Shown: piece by piece, positions 7,101 through 17,242 of the stretch | Position numbering within the stretch: position 1 is the stretch's first letter | How the letters are laid out: each line of letters opens with the position of its first letter | Assembly: GCA_036502625.1 (NCBI GenBank) | Contig: DASXYG010000049.1 | Span: 1-41,305, forward strand | From: DASXYG01 sp036502625 | GTDB lineage: Bacteria; Actinomycetota; Actinomycetes; Streptosporangiales; Streptosporangiaceae | Length of the DNA: 41,305 nucleotides | Direction of reading: 5' to 3' | Made by a program: the position numbers and the translations under genes | Notes under the pieces: generated by a model | Told to the model about the DNA's origin: nothing | Database searches by the model: none | The model's input: only the letters and a program-made list of their open reading frames with translations

Positions 7101-9176
7101 GTGAGCACCGAGACCTCCGTACCCCCTCCGCGGGCCGAGGGCCTCGACGCCTCTGACGCAGCGCTGCTCGACACCCTGCTGCGCGAGGCCCCCATCGGAT
7201 TCGCGTTCTTCGACACGTCGCTGCGTTTCCGGCGGATCAACCAGACCCTCGCCGACCTGCACGGCGTCGGCGCCGCGGCGCACATCGGGCGGCGGCCGTC
7301 CGAGGTGTGGTCGGCGGAGATCGCCGAACCCGTCGAGGCCGTCCTCGGCGAGGTGCTCGACACCGACCGCGCCCTGCTCGACGCCGACCAGCGCGTCGCG
7401 CCCGCCGACGACGGCGAGGGCGACGGCCGCCATTGGGCGTTCTCCTCGTTCCCGGCGCACAGTGCCGACGGCAAGATCAACGGCATCGCCCTGATCGCGG
7501 TGGACGTCAACGACCGGCAGCTCGCCGAGGAAGAGGTCCGCCGCAGCGAGGAGCGCTACCGCTCCCTGGTGCAGGCGAGCTCCGCGCTCGTGTGGGTGGC
7601 CAGGCCCGACGGCCGCATCTACGAGGACTCCTCGGAGTGGCGCGCGATCACCGGCCAGACGCTCGACGAATACCTCGGCGACGGCTGGCTCGACGCCCTG
7701 CACGACGACGACCGCGAGAAGACCGAGGCGGCGTGGCGCAAGGCCGTCACCGAGCGCTCGGTGTTCCAGATGACCTTCCGGGTGCGCACCCGCAGCGGCG
7801 GCTTCCGCACCATGGACTCCCGCGCCGTGCCGATCGTCCGCCACGACGAGACCGTCGAGTGGGTCGGCACGCATACCGACATCTCCTCGCAGCGCGAGGC
7901 CGACGAGATGCGCCACCGGCTCACTGAGCAGCTCTCGGCGGCGGCGCTGCGCACCGCCCGGCTCCAGCAGGCGACGTCCATGCTGGCCGAGGCGCTGACC
8001 GTCGAGCAGGTCGTCCAGGTGATCATGGAGGTCGGCCGGTCCGCGATCGGCGCCGACCGTTCCGAGGTCGCGCTGCTCGACGGCGACCGCCGCGAGCTGC
8101 GCCTGGTCAACGCCGGTGAGCCGGGCACGGCCTCGCGCGGCGACCTCGTGTCGCTGGAGAAGCCGAGCGTGCTCTCCCTGGCCGTGCGCGAGCGCAAGCC
8201 CTTCCTCGCCGAGACGCCCGACATGCTGCGCATCCAGCTCCGCACGCCGGATATCGACGTCTTCCTCGACGACACCGACGAGCGCGCGTGGGTGGGCCTG
8301 CCGCTGCTCGCCGCCGGCAACACGATCGGCGCGCTGCGGTTCGCCTTCACCCGCCACCGGCAGATCACCGAAGAGGAGAAGGTCTTCCTCGAGGCGCTGG
8401 CCGGCCAGTGCGCGCTCGCCGTGGAGCGCGCCACCCTCTTCGAGCGCGAGCACACCACGGCCGAGGTGCTGCAGCGCAGCCTGCTCCCCGAGCGGCTGCC
8501 CGAGGTCCCCGGCATCGCGCTGCACGCCCAGTACCTCCCCGGCACCAAGAACGTCCAGGTCGGCGGCGACTGGTACGACGGCATCCCGCTGGCGGACGGC
8601 CGGTTCGGCGTGGTCGTCGGCGACGTCGTGGGCAAGGGCCTGACCGCCGCGGCCGGCATGAGCCGCGTGCGCAACGGGTTGCGCGCGCTCGCGCTGACCG
8701 ACCCGCGCCCGAAGGCCGTGCTCGACGGCCTCGACCGGCTGTTCTCGGTCACCGAGGCCGACGAGCAGGTCACGACCTTGGCGTATCTCGTCATCGATCC
8801 GGTAACGGGCAACGGTGTGCTCGGCAACGCCGGCCACCTGCCGCCCCTGCTGATCGGTCCCGGCGTCGAGCCGAAGCTCGTCTACACCGAGCCGGGCACG
8901 CCTCTCGGCTGGCCCACTCCGCGATCGCAGCATCCTTTTAACGTGCCGCCCGGTAACACCGCGGTGCTCTACTCCGATGGACTTGTCGAGAACCATCGGC
9001 GGAAGCTGAGCGACGGCCTTGACGATCTTCTGGCGGCCGCCGCAGAGGCACCGGACGATGTGATCGCGAGTCCGGAGAGGATCTTGGATTATCTCGTCGA
9101 GAACATGTTGGCGGGTTATGAACAGGACGACGACGTCACGGTTCTCGCCATCCGTGTCGTGCCCCGCGAGCCCTGA
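7101..9176 (+). CDS. PAS-PAS-GAF-SpoIIE (PP2C) serine phosphatase
   Basis: The 691-residue cytosolic protein contains a PAS domain (about 20-145), a second PAS with PAC (about 155-275), a GAF domain (about 300-450) and a C-terminal SpoIIE-type PP2C domain. The phosphatase metal motifs are intact: VGGDWYDGIPL, GDVVGKGL, NAGHLPPLL, YSDGLVE and DDDVTVLAIR. Such proteins dephosphorylate anti-anti-sigma factors in partner-switching cascades, releasing alternative sigma factors in response to signals sensed by PAS/GAF. No anti-sigma or STAS gene is nearby, so the partner is unknown. The GTG at 7101 is chosen because GGAGG lies 8 nt before it; the GTG at 7092 lies inside that site. Confidence 0.93.
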   Translation: MSTETSVPPPRAEGLDASDAALLDTLLREAPIGFAFFDTSLRFRRINQTLADLHGVGAAAHIGRRPSEVWSAEIAEPVEAVLGEVLDTDRALLDADQRVAPADDGEGDGRHWAFSSFPAHSADGKINGIALIAVDVNDRQLAEEEVRRSEERYRSLVQASSALVWVARPDGRIYEDSSEWRAITGQTLDEYLGDGWLDALHDDDREKTEAAWRKAVTERSVFQMTFRVRTRSGGFRTMDSRAVPIVRHDETVEWVGTHTDISSQREADEMRHRLTEQLSAAALRTARLQQATSMLAEALTVEQVVQVIMEVGRSAIGADRSEVALLDGDRRELRLVNAGEPGTASRGDLVSLEKPSVLSLAVRERKPFLAETPDMLRIQLRTPDIDVFLDDTDERAWVGLPLLAAGNTIGALRFAFTRHRQITEEEKVFLEALAGQCALAVERATLFEREHTTAEVLQRSLLPERLPEVPGIALHAQYLPGTKNVQVGGDWYDGIPLADGRFGVVVGDVVGKGLTAAAGMSRVRNGLRALALTDPRPKAVLDGLDRLFSVTEADEQVTTLAYLVIDPVTGNGVLGNAGHLPPLLIGPGVEPKLVYTEPGTPLGWPTPRSQHPFNVPPGNTAVLYSDGLVENHRRKLSDGLDDLLAAAAEAPDDVIASPERILDYLVENMLAGYEQDDDVTVLAIRVVPREP

Positions 9177-9384
9177 TATGACCCGGCAGTGTGGTGATAT
9201 CCCCCTGTCATCCGTACGGAGGACCTGTTTAGTCGTCCTAAGGTGGTAGCAAGGAAACCGGCGGGACGCGCCCGTTGGGAATTCGCAGCCGTGCGGCAAT
9301 GCTCGACCAAAGTACGGCTCGACTCGTCTGGCGCGCCGTGGCAGCCGCCTCAACGGCGGCCGAGGATCGCAACGAGAGGTGTTT

Positions 9385-11142
9385 GTGTCGCCCGCTAGTT
9401 CGACCCGCTCAAAGCAGTCCGAGCTGCACGAGCCCATGATCCAGCAGCTCATCGAGCGTGGGCGGTCCCAGGGCTACCTCGAGCCCGAAGACGTGCGAAG
9501 GGCGTTCGAAGAGGCCGATATCCCCCTGTCGCGGGCCGCAGGAATCCTGCGAAGTCTCAGCAAGGAGGGTGTCACCGTCCGGCTGAGCGCCGCCGATTCC
9601 GCCGCACCCAAGCGCGCGCGTGCGAACGGATCCCGGCGAAAGGCGGCTCCCCTGAAGACCGCCGCGGCCAAGGAGCAGACCGAGGCCGTCACCGCCGTCG
9701 TTGACGGTGACGTCAAGGTTGACGAGTCCGAGGACAAGATGCCGGTGGGGAAGAAGACGGCCAACAAGCCAGCGGCCAAGAAGACCACAGCGAAGAAGAC
9801 GACCGCCGCCGCGCGGCAGTCGAACTCGGTCGCGGTCGACCCGGCGGAGGAGTCCGCCGCCACGACCGCGACGGCGACCAAGACCGCCAAGAAGGCCAAG
9901 TCCGCGAAGACCACCGCGGCGCCGACGGCGGGCAAGAACGGCACCAAGCCGGATGCCGACGCGGCCGAGACGCCGAAGGGCGCCGCGGCCGACTCCGACG
10001 ACATCGAGCTCACCGACGCCGACGGCGAGGGCGAGGGCGAAGAGGTCGTCGACCTGGAGATCGAAGAGGTCGAGCTCGAGGTCATCGAGGAGACCGACGA
10101 CACCGAAGAGGCCCCTCCGGTCAAGGCGAAAGAGGCCGAGGGCCCGGCGACGCGGAAGTCCGACAGCGAGGACGAGGCGTTCATCGTCACCGAGGACGAC
10201 GATGACGCACCGGCCGCGCAGGTCGCCGCCGCCGGCGCGACGGCCGACCCGGTCAAGGACTACCTCAAGCAGATCGGCAAGGTCCCCCTGCTCAACGCCG
10301 AGCAGGAGGTCGAGCTGGCGAAGCGCATCGAGGCGGGCCTGTTCGCCGAGGAGAAGCTCGCCGAGGACGTCCTGCCCGTGGAGGCCCGCGGCGATCTGGA
10401 GTGGATCGCCGAGGACGGCCGCCGGGCGAAGAACCACCTCCTCGAGGCGAACCTCCGCCTCGTCGTCTCCCTCGCCAAGCGCTACACCGGGCGCGGCATG
10501 CTCTTCCTGGACCTCATCCAGGAGGGCAACCTGGGCCTGATCCGTGCGGTCGAGAAGTTCGACTACACCAAGGGCTACAAGTTCTCCACGTACGCCACGT
10601 GGTGGATCCGCCAGGCGATCACCCGCGCCATGGCCGACCAGGCGCGGACCATCCGCATCCCGGTCCACATGGTCGAGGTGATCAACAAGCTGGCCCGCGT
10701 GCAGCGCCAGATGCTCCAGGACCTCGGCCGCGAGCCGACCCCGGAGGAGCTCGCCAAGGAGCTCGACATGACGCCCGAGAAGGTCGTCGAGGTGCAGAAG
10801 TACGGCCGCGAGCCCATCTCGCTGCACACACCCCTCGGCGAGGACGGCGACAGCGAGTTCGGCGACCTCATCGAGGACTCCGAGGCCATCCAGCCGGGTG
10901 AGGCGGTCAGCTTCACCCTGCTCCAGGAGCAGCTCCACTCCGTGCTGGACACCCTGTCCGAGCGCGAGGCGGGCGTGGTCTCCATGCGCTTCGGCCTGAC
11001 CGACGGCCAGCCGAAGACCCTCGACGAGATCGGCAAGGTCTACGGCGTGACGCGCGAGCGCATCCGCCAGATAGAGTCCAAGACCATGTCGAAGCTGCGC
11101 CACCCGTCCCGTTCGCAGGTGCTGCGCGACTACCTCGACTGA
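9385..11142 (+). CDS. sigA: Primary RNA polymerase sigma factor (SigA/HrdB)
   Basis: The 585-residue protein is the housekeeping sigma factor. After a short conserved N-terminus comes a 200-residue low-complexity region, first Lys/Ala/Thr-rich and histone H1-like, then strongly acidic, typical of actinomycete HrdB. Region 1.2 begins near residue 288 (DPVKDYLKQIGKVPLLN). Region 2 holds NLRLVVSLAKRYTGRG, IQEGNLGLIRAVEKFDY and FSTYATWWIRQAITRAM. Region 4 ends with GVTRERIRQIESKTMSKLR. GTG at 9385 follows GAGAGG by 5 nt; GTG at 9379 overlaps that site. It is followed after 32 nt by the bL37 gene and lies downstream of the sensor phosphatase. Confidence 0.97.
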   Translation: MSPASSTRSKQSELHEPMIQQLIERGRSQGYLEPEDVRRAFEEADIPLSRAAGILRSLSKEGVTVRLSAADSAAPKRARANGSRRKAAPLKTAAAKEQTEAVTAVVDGDVKVDESEDKMPVGKKTANKPAAKKTTAKKTTAAARQSNSVAVDPAEESAATTATATKTAKKAKSAKTTAAPTAGKNGTKPDADAAETPKGAAADSDDIELTDADGEGEGEEVVDLEIEEVELEVIEETDDTEEAPPVKAKEAEGPATRKSDSEDEAFIVTEDDDDAPAAQVAAAGATADPVKDYLKQIGKVPLLNAEQEVELAKRIEAGLFAEEKLAEDVLPVEARGDLEWIAEDGRRAKNHLLEANLRLVVSLAKRYTGRGMLFLDLIQEGNLGLIRAVEKFDYTKGYKFSTYATWWIRQAITRAMADQARTIRIPVHMVEVINKLARVQRQMLQDLGREPTPEELAKELDMTPEKVVEVQKYGREPISLHTPLGEDGDSEFGDLIEDSEAIQPGEAVSFTLLQEQLHSVLDTLSEREAGVVSMRFGLTDGQPKTLDEIGKVYGVTRERIRQIESKTMSKLRHPSRSQVLRDYLD

Positions 11143-11174
11143 TCCCACCGACCACGACCCAGCGGAGGACCACC

Positions 11175-11249
11175 ATGGCCAAGCGCGCCCGCAAGCGCCG
11201 CCAGCGCAAGAAGAAGGCCGCGAACCACGGCAAGCGCCCTAACGCGTGA
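11175..11249 (+). CDS. 50S ribosomal protein bL37
   Basis: This 24-residue ORF begins MAKRARKRRQRKKK and ends ANHGKRPNA. It is extremely basic and fits the small actinobacterial large-subunit protein bL37 described from mycobacterial ribosomes, whose ANHGKRPN tail is almost invariant. GCGGAGGACCACC before the ATG supplies a strong ribosome binding site. It lies 32 nt after sigA, probably in the same transcript, and is followed by a strong hairpin. That would link production of a ribosomal protein to the primary sigma factor. Confidence 0.93.
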   Translation: MAKRARKRRQRKKKAANHGKRPNA

Positions 11250-11257
11250 CACATGGT

Positions 11258-11292
11258 GAAGGCCCCGGAAGCCCAGCGCTTCCGGGGCCTTC
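11258..11292. terminator. Strong bidirectional hairpin terminator
   Basis: A perfect 15-bp stem pairs 11258-11272 with 11278-11292 around a 5-nt loop, and pairing extends outwards through one G-U pair. It lies between the convergent sigA-bL37 unit and yaaA and can serve both. There is no U-tract, as usual in actinomycetes. Confidence 0.88.
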
Positions 11293-11306
11293 GCCATGGC
11301 CGGGCG

Positions 11307-12113
11307 CTAGTCGGTGACGATGACGTCCAGCACGGCCGACGCGCCGGGCCGGGGCGGCTCGGTCAGCTCCGCGCGGTAGCCGAGGTCGTTGACGGCCTCG
11401 GCGAGGTCCTTCGGGGTGCCCGGCGCCGCGCCCGTGCGCAGCAGCGCGCCGGCGACCGCGCCGCGCGTCGCCTTCGCCATGTGGCTGACCACCGACCGCG
11501 TCACCTTGCGGCGCACCCGCCGCTCCCGCAGCACGCGCACGGCCACGTGCCGTTCACGCGCGGCCGCCTCGGGCCGCCAGGCCGCGGCGTACGGCGCGGA
11601 CCGCATGTCCACCAGCAGGCGGCCCCCGCTCGGCTCCGCGAGCGCGGCGCGCAGGGCGGGCCGCCAGAACCCGGCGAGCGGCCCCAGCGGCGGCAGCTTC
11701 ACCCCCATCGCGAGGCGGTACGGCGGCACCGGGTCGTCCACGCGGAGCACGCCCCACAGGCCGGAGAAGATCACCACGGCGGCGCGCGTACGGTCCGCCG
11801 TCGCCGGGTCGGCCAGCAGCCCGCCGAGGCCGAGCGCGTCGTACAGCACGCCGGTGTACAGCTCCGCGGCGGGCAGGGCGGGGGACGCGGCCAGCGCGCG
11901 GTCGCGGGCCAGCTCGCCCACCTGGCCCGCGGTCAGCCCCAGCACGGCGAGCGCCGTGTCGTCGGGCCCCGCGCACAGCGCCGTCAGCGCCTCCACCGCC
12001 TCGGCACGCGCGGGCGTGAGCTCCGGGAAGCTCAGCGCGCCGAGATCCAGCGGCGGCCGGTCGCCCGCGGCGGGGTCGGCCTTGCCCTCGGACGGCGGAA
12101 GCAGGATGAGCAC
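11307..12113 (-). CDS. yaaA: YaaA family peroxide-stress protein
   Basis: The 268-residue product matches the YaaA (UPF0246/DUF328) family: the N-terminus LILLPPSEGKAD is the family signature, followed by LYTGVLYDALGL, FSGLWGVLRVDDPVPPYRLAMG and late SHMAKATRGAVA. In Escherichia coli YaaA limits hydrogen-peroxide damage by lowering free intracellular iron and binds DNA; the biochemistry here is inferred from family. The GTG at 12113 follows AAGGGA by 5 nt. It is transcribed divergently from the leaderless GNAT gene. Confidence 0.93.
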   Translation of the reverse strand: MLILLPPSEGKADPAAGDRPPLDLGALSFPELTPARAEAVEALTALCAGPDDTALAVLGLTAGQVGELARDRALAASPALPAAELYTGVLYDALGLGGLLADPATADRTRAAVVIFSGLWGVLRVDDPVPPYRLAMGVKLPPLGPLAGFWRPALRAALAEPSGGRLLVDMRSAPYAAAWRPEAAARERHVAVRVLRERRVRRKVTRSVVSHMAKATRGAVAGALLRTGAAPGTPKDLAEAVNDLGYRAELTEPPRPGASAVLDVIVTD

Positions 12114-12183
12114 GGAGGTCCCTTCGTACGCGGATCGTTACGCGAACGCCAAGCGTACGGCCCGCACGGTACTGCATGAATAT

Positions 12184-12196
12184 TATGATTAACGCA
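12184..12196 (+). promoter_or_regulatory. Leaderless promoter: TATGAT + 6 nt + ATG
   Basis: TATGAT (12184-12189) is a near-consensus -10 and is followed by TAACGC and the ATG at 12196, placing the predicted first transcribed base on the A of the start codon. There is no ribosome binding site. The surrounding stretch is the most AT-rich in the region. Confidence 0.7.
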
Positions 12197-12930
12197 TGAT
12201 GATGCGATCGGACGGGTTCGGCGGGCTCGTGCACCGGCACTGGCCCGCGCACACCGTGGAGGAGTCGGACGGCTGGCTGCTCAGGTACGCGGACGGTGTG
12301 ACGAAGCGCGCCAACTCCGTGCTCCCCGCCGGGCGGCCGGCCGACCTCGCCGCGGCGATCGCCGCGGCCGAGCGCTTCTACCGGGACCGCGGCCTCCCGC
12401 CGGTCTTCTCGCTGGACGAGGGGGCGCCGGGCGCGGCGGAGCTGGACGCCGAGCTGGCCGCGCGCGGCTACTCCTCCGTCGACCCGACGCTGATCATGAC
12501 CCGGCCGCTCGACGGCGCCTGGGATCCGCCCGCGCATCCCGTACGGCTGGACGATTCACCGTCCGGCGAATGGATGGCGCGGTGGTGGGAGGTCGATGGG
12601 CGGGGAGGGCCCGAGGATCTGGCCGTGGGGGAGCGGATTCTGCGCGGTGTGCCGTCGACGTACGCGCACATCGGCGACGGCATTCCGGACGCCGTCGGGC
12701 GTATCACCGTGACCGGCGGCTGGGCCGGCATCTACTGCATGGCGGTGAATTCCGCGCGGCGCCGCGCGGGCCTCGCCCGCGCGATCGTGGCGGCGCTGCT
12801 CGACGCGGCGCGCGGCGCGGGCGCCCACGACGCGTATCTCACGGTCGTGGCGGCCAACACGCCCGCTCGGGCGCTGTACGCCGGGTGCGGGTTCGCCGTC
12901 GCCGGCGGCTATCACTACCGGGTCGGGTAA
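12196..12930 (+). CDS. GNAT family N-acetyltransferase
   Basis: The 244-residue product ends in a GNAT domain: the strand GGWAGIYCMAVNSARRRAGLA with a degenerate acetyl-CoA loop (RRRAGLARA in place of R/QxxGxG/A), then AYLTVVAANTPARALYAGCGFA, the usual motif B region. The N-terminal half (HWPAHTVEESDGWLLRYADGVTKRANSVLP) matches a subgroup in which this domain precedes a GNAT domain. The acceptor substrate is unknown. The ATG at 12196 is the first base of a predicted leaderless transcript. A strong hairpin follows the stop codon. Confidence 0.88.
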   Translation: MMMRSDGFGGLVHRHWPAHTVEESDGWLLRYADGVTKRANSVLPAGRPADLAAAIAAAERFYRDRGLPPVFSLDEGAPGAAELDAELAARGYSSVDPTLIMTRPLDGAWDPPAHPVRLDDSPSGEWMARWWEVDGRGGPEDLAVGERILRGVPSTYAHIGDGIPDAVGRITVTGGWAGIYCMAVNSARRRAGLARAIVAALLDAARGAGAHDAYLTVVAANTPARALYAGCGFAVAGGYHYRVG

Positions 12931-12933
12931 CGG

Positions 12934-12984
12934 CATAAGCGAAGTGGCGGCCATCGAATGTGATGGCCGCCACTTTCGCTTATG
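12934..12984. terminator. Long hairpin terminator shared by convergent genes
   Basis: Positions 12934-12955 pair with 12962-12984: 22 bp with one bulged T and a 6-nt loop. It starts 4 nt after the GNAT stop codon and lies 60 bp beyond the 3' end of the minus-strand DUF7455 gene, so it can end both. Confidence 0.9.
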
Positions 12985-13043
12985 TCAATCCGCGCTATTT
13001 GGATCGGGCGCTCTTATTCGGGGTGTCCGCATACGCTCACCGG

Positions 13044-13277
13044 TTACCGTTCCTCGGCCGGGGCGCTCGCAGTTGTCGTCTCGTTAAGTCGTTCGGTCTC
13101 GTCGTGGATTTCCGCGGCCACCTTGCGCAGTTCTTCGCCGTACCGCCTCATGTGGTGGGCGCAGAACAAAAGCTCACCGCCGTTGGTGAGGGTGACGCGA
13201 ACGTACGCCTGTGCGCCGCAGCGGTCGCAACGATCGACGGCCGTCAGGGGCTTGGCGGGGGTAATAGTTCCAGTCAC
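13044..13277 (-). CDS. DUF7455 zinc-ribbon-like small protein
   Basis: The 77-residue product has the actinobacterial DUF7455 pattern: CDRCGAQAYVRVTL followed by GGELLFCAHHMRRY. Two Cys from CxxC plus Cys and His from CAHH make a plausible zinc site. The C-terminus is a charged helix. The function is unknown; homologues commonly sit near primary sigma factor and topoisomerase genes, as here. The GTG at 13277 is preceded by GGAAGG. Confidence 0.85.
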   Translation of the reverse strand: MTGTITPAKPLTAVDRCDRCGAQAYVRVTLTNGGELLFCAHHMRRYGEELRKVAAEIHDETERLNETTTASAPAEER

Positions 13278-13624
13278 GTCGCCTTCCTCAGGTACTCGGC
13301 GCTGTCACCTTGCACAACATCTAACCCGACGGATCCGTTCCCAACCAGGCCCCGGGTACGCCCAGAGCGGAATTGCCCTCGTTGTGACGCACGTCACCGG
13401 CTTTTCGGTCGGAATGCATACCAGGCGTAGCCGGTTCCGCGCAATAGCTTTCTGTCGTGACGTGCACATCCCGTAGCCGATCATGAGGCCGCGGCCGGGC
13501 GCCGAGATCGTCGCGCGGAACTGCGGGGAGTGGCGGTCCGGGCGTGTTGGCCGGGGTACTGTCATACGTCGCGGCTAGTGTGCCGTAGAACATCCTTTCG
13601 TCTTCGAGGCACGGGAGCACCGCA
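13278..13624. other. 347-bp divergent intergenic region, DUF7455 / parE
   Basis: I see no supportable gene; the minus-strand frame 13321-13620 has non-coding composition. The region must hold both promoters. TAGTGT near 13575 could be a -10 for parE, and TAGATG read on the minus strand near 13320 a -10 for DUF7455. Neither has a convincing -35. Confidence 0.45.
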
Positions 13625-15730
<2,106 letters not shown>

Positions 15731-15737
15731 GACGACG

Positions 15738-15763
15738 GAACCCCCGGAGATCTCCGGGGGTTC
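15738..15763. terminator. Palindromic terminator after parE
   Basis: The 26-bp sequence 15738-15763 is a perfect palindrome (GAACCCCCGGAGA and its complement). It lies 7 nt after the parE stop and 15 nt before the 3' end of the convergent TPR gene. Confidence 0.85.
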
Positions 15764-15778
15764 GCACGTATCGGCCGG

Positions 15779-16105
15779 TCAGTCGAGGCTTCCGCCGCTC
15801 ATCGCGGCGTGCAGCCTCCGGTACGGCGCGGCTTCGTCGTGGCGGCTCTGGCGTTCCAGGGTGCGTGCCAGCGCGATGTGCGCCCACGCGTCGCAGGGGT
15901 CGAGCTCGATCAGGGTGCGGAAGGCGCGTTCAGCCCGGTGCAACTGGGCCGAGTGGAAATACGCCCGTCCGATGAGCTCCAGTACGGTCTTGTTGCGGGG
16001 TTCGGCCTCGGCCAGCGGAGTCAGGACGTTAGCGGCCTCGATCGGGTCGCCCATCTTGAGATAGAGCTCACCGCTTTGCAGGACCGCCAGCGGGTTGTCG
16101 ACCAT
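15779..16105 (-). CDS. Tetratricopeptide repeat protein
   Basis: The 108-residue product consists mainly of two to three TPR units, for example AVLQSGELYLKMGDPIEAAN and AHIALARTLERQSRHDEAAP. TPR helices bind other proteins; no catalytic domain is present. AAAGGAGGACGG immediately before the ATG at 16105 is a strong ribosome binding site and fixes the start. It overlaps the 3' end of the upstream SGNH hydrolase gene by 38 nt, so the two are probably coupled, though no functional link is known. Confidence 0.88.
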   Translation of the reverse strand: MVDNPLAVLQSGELYLKMGDPIEAANVLTPLAEAEPRNKTVLELIGRAYFHSAQLHRAERAFRTLIELDPCDAWAHIALARTLERQSRHDEAAPYRRLHAAMSGGSLD

Positions 16106-17126
16106 CCGTCCTCCTTTCCAGGGGCGCAACACCGGGGGCATGCTCCGGCATTCCCCGCGTACCCAGGTTGAGGAGCGTCCGAAGCACCGGCGACGACGGG
16201 CCTTCCGCGGTGCCGTTCAGGGCCCGTACGGCGAAGGCGTACGTGTGCCCGTCGAGCAGGCCGTCGAAGGGGCAGCGCGGCTCGGTGACCGGCCACGGGA
16301 GCCGCGCCCACGGGACGCCGCCGGTGACGTCGCGGACGAGCACGTGGTAGCGGTCGGCGCCGGCCACCGGCGGCCAGCCCAGCATCGCCGAGGCGGCCCC
16401 GGTGCGGGTGAGGGCGGGCGTGCCGGGCGCGGGAAGGGCGCTGCGGGTCCGGGGGATCGGGCCGTACGGCGCGCCGATGCCGAGGCCGGTGTGCAGCGTC
16501 CCGGCGAACGCGGCGGCGATCTTGTGCTCGCCGCGCTCGCTGGGGTGGGTGCCGTCGTACGTGTCGGCCAGCAGGTCCCAGCCGGGCAGCGGCCCGGTGA
16601 GCAGGACCGGCGCGGCGGGGGTGGAGAGGCCGGCCGCGGCGCGCGCCTGGCGGGCGTTGAAGTCGGCGCGCTGCGCGGCGAACAGCGGGTCGGACTGCCC
16701 GCGGTCGTTCAGCGGCACCGGCGCCAGCACGATCCGTGCCGCTGGGTTCCCCGTACGCACGGCCGCGACGAACGCGCGCAGGTTCGCCTCGGTGGCGTCG
16801 GCGAGGGTGTAGAAGCCCAGGTCGATGAGGCCCATCAGGACGAGCAGGGTGTCCGGACGGTGGCGGCGCACGTCGGCGGTGATCCGCTCGTTGAGCGCGC
16901 CGATCGGGCGGCCCCACGCGGCGTGGTGCGCCGTCGGGAAGCGCGGATCGCGGTAGCCGTCGCACGCTTCGCCGGTCGCGTGGTCGTACACCCCGGTGTA
17001 CGGGCCGGTGAAGGCGGCGTCGACGCCGGCGGAGCGCAGGTGGCGCCACAGCCGGTAGCGCCAGGTGTAGTCGCCGCGGGAGCCGATCGTCATCGAGTCG
17101 CCGACGATCATGAACCGGTGGGTCAC
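16068..17126 (-). CDS. SGNH/GDSL hydrolase with C-terminal Fn3-like domain
   Basis: The 352-residue product begins MTHRFMIVGDSMTIGSRGDY, the GDS block carrying the catalytic Ser. The family's block V is clear as DGTHPSERGEHKIA, supplying Asp and His. Block III reads MGLIDLGF where the family usually has GxND. After about residue 235 the sequence changes to a fibronectin type III-like module (AGADRYHVLVRDV, then DGHTYAFAVRALN). Such esterases deacylate lipids or polysaccharides. No signal peptide is visible, so it may act in the cytosol. The start GTG at 17126 has TACGGT 6 nt before it and no ribosome binding site. Confidence 0.87.
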   Translation of the reverse strand: MTHRFMIVGDSMTIGSRGDYTWRYRLWRHLRSAGVDAAFTGPYTGVYDHATGEACDGYRDPRFPTAHHAAWGRPIGALNERITADVRRHRPDTLLVLMGLIDLGFYTLADATEANLRAFVAAVRTGNPAARIVLAPVPLNDRGQSDPLFAAQRADFNARQARAAAGLSTPAAPVLLTGPLPGWDLLADTYDGTHPSERGEHKIAAAFAGTLHTGLGIGAPYGPIPRTRSALPAPGTPALTRTGAASAMLGWPPVAGADRYHVLVRDVTGGVPWARLPWPVTEPRCPFDGLLDGHTYAFAVRALNGTAEGPSSPVLRTLLNLGTRGMPEHAPGVAPLERRTDGRQPAGGPAKR

Positions 17127-17138
17127 CGGGTCACCGTA
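17126..17138 (-). promoter_or_regulatory. Leaderless promoter: TACGGT + 6 nt + GTG
   Basis: On the minus strand TACGGT occupies 17138-17133, then GACCCG, then GTG at 17126. The same hexamer is used by the recQ gene. Confidence 0.55.
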
Positions 17139-17242
17139 CCGGCTGGTAGCCCGTCCACCCCCGGTCCACCCCCGGGTGGACGGCGCGAACCGACCCGTAC
17201 GCCGATCCGGCTCCCACCGTCCGCCCCGTAATTTCCTTGGTT

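Noticed and set aside
6910..7104. 64-codon frame between the HhH-GPD and phosphatase genes
   Set aside because: It runs through the phosphatase ribosome binding site and start, has no ribosome binding site of its own and an unstructured composition.
9409..11148. Long minus-strand open frame opposite sigA (579 codons), and similar long frames opposite parE, the phosphatase and the Pat gene
   Set aside because: Composition is Leu/Gly/Arg/Asp low complexity, they have no family match, and they mirror strongly conserved genes on the other strand; GC-rich third positions keep antisense frames open.
13321..13620. 99-codon minus-strand frame upstream of parE
   Set aside because: It fills the divergent promoter region, has no ribosome binding site and no family likeness.
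15738..15763. Perfect palindrome after parE as an operator
   Set aside because: Its position 7 nt after a stop codon between convergent genes and its GC-rich stem fit a terminator better.
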